DNA of 64,000 nucleotides. Origin: Diphasiastrum complanatum. Taxonomy: Eukaryota > Streptophyta > Lycopodiopsida > Lycopodiales > Lycopodiaceae. A model generated the notes under the pieces. It made no database searches. It saw only the letters and a program-made list of their open reading frames with translations, and was not told where the DNA came from. The stretch spans positions 51,033,325-51,097,324 of the forward strand of contig CM055106.1 of assembly GCA_029204225.1 (NCBI GenBank), written 5' to 3'. The position numbers were made by a program, and so were the translations under genes. Positions 59,178-64,000 of this stretch are shown here, one piece after another (the first letter of the stretch is position 1; each line of letters opens with the position of its first letter).

Positions 59178-60297
59178 CAGATTGCATCCTATTGTATAAG
59201 CAAGATCCAATCACTTTAGAACCCACGATCAGATGAATCTGAGATCGGGACGATCAATAGCACAAAAGATAGCAAATCAAGCACCACACCTTCCCAGATT
59301 AGCAGCTATGCAACAAGAGATAGATCTAGAACCAGCACCAATGGATCCAATGGACCAACCCGTACCTATCACTCCCTTGCAAGTAGTTTGGAGAGCACCA
59401 TGGATGGAAATACCAAAATACGATGGATCATCAGATCCCATCCGATTCCTCCAGATCTACGAGCAAGCTTGTGAAATCTACGACGAACAGACACCTGCGG
59501 AGAAACTGATGTTGTTCACCATGTCCTTATTGGCAGTGGCTCAAGATTGGTTTTCCAACCTGTCAGAGGAAGAAAAATCTACCTGAGAAGCGATTAAAGC
59601 GGCTCTCATTATGCGCTTTAGACCAAGAAAGTTCCTGGAAGACCCGTTCCTCCTACTGAGCAAAGTCAAGATGGGAAAATGAGAAAGGGTCAGGGACTAT
59701 ATTGAGTGGGTCAAACACTTACGATCCGAGTGCAGTGCAGCCCTAACTCCCGATCACGCGGTGACCATGTGGTTCCTAGCTGGACTACCACGAAGCATCA
59801 TAAGAGAACTGAAACGATGGGAGCAGTACGCTACTCTGCAAGAAGCTATGGAAGATGCCATCAGGGAAGAGGATGAGGGATTTGATGACAAATATCCATC
59901 CACCCACACTCTTACTCCCTCGATCGCATCATCATCATCAAACGCATCTGCTCTATCCAGAGAATTGCTGTTGGAGCAAATGAAGAAATTACACAAACAT
60001 CAGATGGAGCAATTTACGGCGCAGTTTGGCCAGAAACTAAAAGGCTTATAGGGAGCTATAGCAGTAACGCCACATCAATCGGAACCAAAACAGCTGTAGT
60101 ATCCAAGACGGGAGAATGTATGGTGTTCAGTGTGCACGCAAAACCATACAACGATTATCTGAGACTGACACATAAAGCAAAATCTGAGATTGGCACATAG
60201 ATCCTGCCATCTGTGCAATGCAACATCGCACGATACGTAATTTTTCCCATTTAACTCTCGGATTGTTCAACAGAAGAGAAGTCCTTATCAGACTTGT
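59178..60297 (+). mobile_element. Gypsy fossil G3, right part (leader end and gag)
   Basis: Continues the copy interrupted by Copia B. Gag starts at 59233 (MNLRSGRSIAQKIANQAPHLPRL). The gag domain lies near 59430-59870 (IRFLQIYEQACEIY, EREL KRWEQYATLQEAM-type), with the region before the knuckles to about 60290. It resembles G1 at roughly 90%. It is broken several times. Confidence 0.85.
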
Positions 60298-61015
60298 TAG
60301 GTACTATAACTATCGGTGATACCCATTCGGTGTGTTCGATTTTATAGATGAAATCTGCATCCATCAACTCCTGCAACTCTTGCTTGATCAGCTCAGTATA
60401 ATTGGGTTGCAGCGGTAATAACGGCTTACCTTGGGGACTGCTCCATCCACCAAGGGTATGGTGTGTTGGACTACTGTTGGTGGAATGCCCTTTAGGTCAC
60501 TATAACTCTAGGCAAAATAGTCTTTATACTCCACCAGCAATGATCGTAGTCTCTTGAACTGTGTGGGTGTTAACTGCTCTCCCACATGCACTATCGTTTT
60601 TTCTTCACCTGGCTCAGCAAGATTCATTGGTTGTGTTCACGCAGGTCCCTCGAAGACTTGTTCTGCTGGTGTCTGATTTTGATCAGGTTCTCTCTAGACT
60701 TGTGGCATCATGATTACCACGTCATCCAAAGGTATAACTCTTGAAAGTCTCAAGCATCTCGTGAACTGGAGCTCGTCAAGATTCCTCCTTCAGCATATTG
60801 ATCTTGGCTCGACTGGTCATTTTTTGGTTTTCTGTCACCTGTGTTGAAGATGACACTATCTCTGAGTCTATCTTGATTGACTTCAAGGAATCCAACACCT
60901 TCTTTTTATCCTTTTGTGTCATTTTGGTGGATTCATCCTTGTTGTCTTTCATCAAGACTGCCATGACATTCGCCTCATGGTTGCGAATATCAACATCTTG
61001 TGAAAATCCAATGGT
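60298..61015 (-). mobile_element. Gypsy pol piece in opposite orientation
   Basis: The minus strand carries the stretch from before RT into the RT start of the G1 family: LTPTQFK then LRSLLVEYKDYF, SYSDLKGIPPTVVQHTIPLVDG and NGYHR-type RT start, about 60300-60600. A Lys-rich spacer lies before it (about 60776-60964). The family and sequence match 15640-15900, but it faces the adjacent gag, so an inversion or a second insertion is implied. Broken. Confidence 0.75.
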
Positions 61016-61059
61016 TAGGTTTAGAAATATCTAAGAAAAAGTGCCAAAAAGTGCCAAAA

Positions 61060-61400
61060 AACTGAGTTTTTTCAAGATCTTGACAAATCTGCCCATCAAG
61101 AACTCTTGCAGAACTCACATTGTCTAGAAATGGTCCGTATATAGCTACTATAGGAAGGTTGAAGGTTAGATTCACTAAGATATGAAGAAATCTCAGCCCC
61201 CCCCCAAAAAAAAAAAAACACAAAGAACCAAGAAAAGGGGCTAAAATCACACTATTAGCCAATTGAAATTGATCTGATCTGATCTTGTCAAATCTAGGTT
61301 GTAGTCACAAAATCCATCAAGATCCAACATCCCTGGACTGAACCAAGTGAATGAACCGTAGATCAAGTTGATCAGTACCAAGAAAAACCAGTTTTCACCA
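61060..61400 (+). mobile_element. Gypsy leader and gag-start piece
   Basis: Contains AACTCTTGCAGA (the leader motif), GGCTAAAATCACACTATTAGCC (compare GGCCTAAAACCACACTATCGGCC in G2), GATCTGATCTGATC, and a decayed ATGAACCGTAGATCAAG corresponding to the gag start. Plus orientation, old. Confidence 0.55.
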
Positions 61401-61724
61401 CCATCCATATCAACCATCCATCACTCTTCTATCCATCTCCATATTCTCTTGACAATATAACTTTCATTGCGATTATCTATTAAATCCATTTCTGTTTCTG
61501 TTCACATCCATACGGATCTCTCTTTTCTTGATTCCTTTCTCCTCTTCTTTTTCTTCTTCCACTTCAAAAAAAAAAAAAACAAGTTGGAACACCAGAGTCA
61601 TTGAGCCTTGAAGCAATTCACCAACCAGCTACTTTGCGACATTCTAGTGCTGAACTATGGAGACCACCCTTGTAGGATTATCGAAATTTAAAAAGTTTCC
61701 TGCTGAAACAGTCCAGACTACACC
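61401..61724. other. Region without a recognised gene
   Basis: T/C-rich sequence and a short A run. No coding match was seen. Confidence 0.35.
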
Positions 61725-61945
61725 TATCGGATCTATCATTTAGTGAAGGATTGTAATCCACCGATTCCTGAACAGATCGTCATGGCAAAATACTATGCTG
61801 GACTGCCCAAAAGGATCAGATCTGGTATGGCAGAATTAGCATTCTATGCATCACCTGTACAACTCTGTAAGGATGCTGCCAAGATGGAAATCTCACTCGG
61901 GAAGAAGGATTTTCCCTATCTAGATGGGGAATCAGAGGAACAAAG
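61725..61945 (+). mobile_element. Gag-like relic, family uncertain
   Basis: The frame with PEQIVMAKYYAGLPKRIRSGMAE has the shape of a gypsy-type gag segment (…LPKRIR… followed by a helical stretch), but no knuckle or start is attached. It could also be from another element type. Confidence 0.3.
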
Positions 61946-62285
61946 GTCGACAACGCCCTTCATGCTTACTCTGACACAGTTGTGCTACTTCTGAGAGATT
62001 TACTGACTTGACGTTTGTTATGTGAGTTTGAATATGTGTTTGTAAGTTCGTAACCTATGTCGTTTTGTGATCATGTTCTTTTAGTTTGCTAATATTTTTT
62101 ACTTTTCTTTTTACACCCTTTTACGTTATGTTTTTTTTTCTTGCATGTCTGTCAGTCAAAGAATCTTTAAAGTACTCAAGCGTAACTTTTAGCTTCTATT
62201 CCAAAACATTATCTTGTGCACCGCCATTATCACCATACTCCATCAGATATTATCTACCATTGTGCGGCCAATACAAATTATCTTC

Positions 62286-62735
62286 ACATATGTTGCAACA
62301 GCAAAGATGGCCAACAAAATAATCTGGCTAAGGCAGTTCCTCGACGAATTGGGCGAAACAAGGAAAGAGCCCCTGGTCTTGCAGATGGACAACACCTCTG
62401 CAATACACCTGACGAAAGATCCCGTGTTCCATTCCATAACAAAGCACATTGCGATCAAGTACCACTTGATCATGGATCTAATTGAGAAGAAGATGCTACA
62501 GACCACCTTCATCAGAATGAGAGACATGGTTGCTGACATCTTCACTAAAGTCCTAGACAAAGGACTCTTTGAGAGACAAAGGAGCAGTCTTGGGATCGTA
62601 AAGCTATCATGCTTTGAGAGGGAACTGAAGAAACAAAACATTTCGAATTACAAAGCCTTGCTAGCTTTCAGCCCTCAGCCCGACAAAGACATTCACGAAC
62701 TCGAAGATCTGGAGACTGTTGTGTCGTCAATGTAG
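62286..62735 (+). mobile_element. Copia RNase H tail
   Basis: Encodes the end of Copia pol: KIIWLRQFLDELG, LQMDNTSAIHLTKDPVFHS, TKHIAIKYH, MVADIFTKVLDK and FERQRSSLGI, then a tail of about 45 residues to a stop at 62735. Only this 3' piece is present. The reading is clean over 150 codons, so it is not among the oldest relics. Confidence 0.85.
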
Positions 62736-62903
62736 CATAGGGGTCCGTTGCTGGAAGCGGCAACCTCACCTTCACCTGCATAGCAAGAAGAGAGAGGGAG
62801 AGGAGAGAGAGGAGAAAGAGAGTGGAGAGAGGGAGAGAGAGAACGCCTAGGTTGAGAAAGGCTTCAGGGGCTCGAGCGCCTACCCAAAGCTATTCTATTC
62901 CAA

Positions 62904-63536
<633 letters not shown>

Positions 63537-63780
63537 AGTATTTTAAGTGGTGGGACCCACTTATGTAGTTGTATACATGAAATACCCACAACAGGGTCCA
63601 CGACCCAAAGTAGTGCCGGTCCCTTGACACTAGGCTGCAATTGTCATGAAGGGGCACTGTTGTTGGTTCATTTATTGCTGGGACATGGGTGCTTCAGGAA
63701 AAGCGTGGATAGAATTCACTTACATAAAACCTGAGGCTTTATTGATTGTTGATCAGCAAGAACCTAGACTTGCCAGATTT
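63537..63780. other. Region between gypsy LTR and putative last exon
   Basis: If the minus-strand exon at 63781 is real, this would include its 3' untranslated region. Nothing else was recognised. Confidence 0.3.
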
Positions 63781-64000
63781 TCAATAATACACATAAGGGT
63801 CTGGTGGCCATATCAGATAACTTTGTTCATTGACAATTGGGTAGTTGAGGCATGCCATCGGAGGATCCCAAGATAAATCTTGCTGATATAATGGATCTTC
63901 ATAGATCGGCGAAACTGGTCCCAATATCATAGACTCCCCCAAATCATAATGTGGATATGACGTGTTTGCTTGATGCTCTTGTCTGTCTTGGTATTCGAAG
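63781..64000 (-). CDS. Possible last exon of a host gene running off the window
   Basis: The minus strand is open from the window edge to a stop at 63781-63783, over 70 codons without an ATG needed. The peptide is rich in Tyr, Pro, Gln and acidic residues (SYPHYDLGESMILGPVSPIY, then WPPDPYVYY at the end). This resembles the disordered C-terminal end of a plant transcription factor and no retrotransposon protein that I know. The overlapping plus-strand frames (63480-63876) look like its shadow. Family unknown. Confidence 0.35.
   Translation of the reverse strand, partial: FEYQDRQEHQANTSYPHYDLGESMILGPVSPIYEDPLYQQDLSWDPPMACLNYPIVNEQSYLIWPPDPYVYY

Overview
The window looks like a piece of a large, repeat-rich land-plant nuclear genome. 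The pointers are a spliced plant-type SET/MYND gene (ASHR2-like), Copia elements primed by initiator Met-tRNA, and gypsy elements of the Ogre/Tat/Athila type. The lineage cannot be fixed from this sequence; the heavy load of elements would suit a fern, another seedless plant or a large seed-plant genome. No rRNA, tRNA, CRISPR array or bacterial-style operon was seen. One host gene is convincing, ASHR2-like at 30177-31454. Most of the rest is LTR-retrotransposon fossils, many nested, with a few coding-like relics that I could not name.

Layout. 1-5.5 kb: a Copia LTR and leader with its primer site, an unidentified exon-like segment, a 94-bp duplication and a short gypsy RNase H relic. 5.5-10 kb: an old Copia copy with a tandemly repeated gag. 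10.1-13.2 kb: a solo gypsy LTR next to two unidentified coding-like relics, one on each strand. 13.2-21.9 kb: a gypsy element with gag, protease, RT, RNase H and integrase, plus an extra region of reading frames after pol. 21.9-27.1 kb: Copia element A (minus strand). 27-30 kb: AT-rich, with a degenerate 9-bp repeat tract. 30.2-31.5 kb: ASHR2-like gene. 31.7-38.2 kb: Copia relics, including two related LTR copies facing each other. 38-43.5 kb: decayed gypsy and Copia pieces and microsatellites. 43.5-46.4 kb: gypsy 5' LTR, primer site, long leader and gag. 46.4-47.7 kb: a Copia fragment. 47.7-53.8 kb: Copia element C, very young. 53.8-61.4 kb: gypsy fragments split by Copia element B, which has a perfect 5-bp target duplication and is young. 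61.4-64 kb: gag-like and Copia RNase H relics, a microsatellite-bearing gypsy LTR, and a possible last exon of a host gene running off the right edge.

How the parts relate. The mobile parts record a sequence of insertions: gypsy copies first, then Copia copies inside or beside them. Signals not explained by ordinary annotation are (1) a short motif (AACCCTCGCA and its inverse) repeated many times in gypsy untranslated regions, (2) a GTAGGAGGGCGCC motif repeated in Copia leaders, (3) an identical 14-bp G-box palindrome in the LTRs of two different Copia families, and (4) microsatellites carried inside a gypsy LTR family. I found no clearly new enzymatic or defence system.
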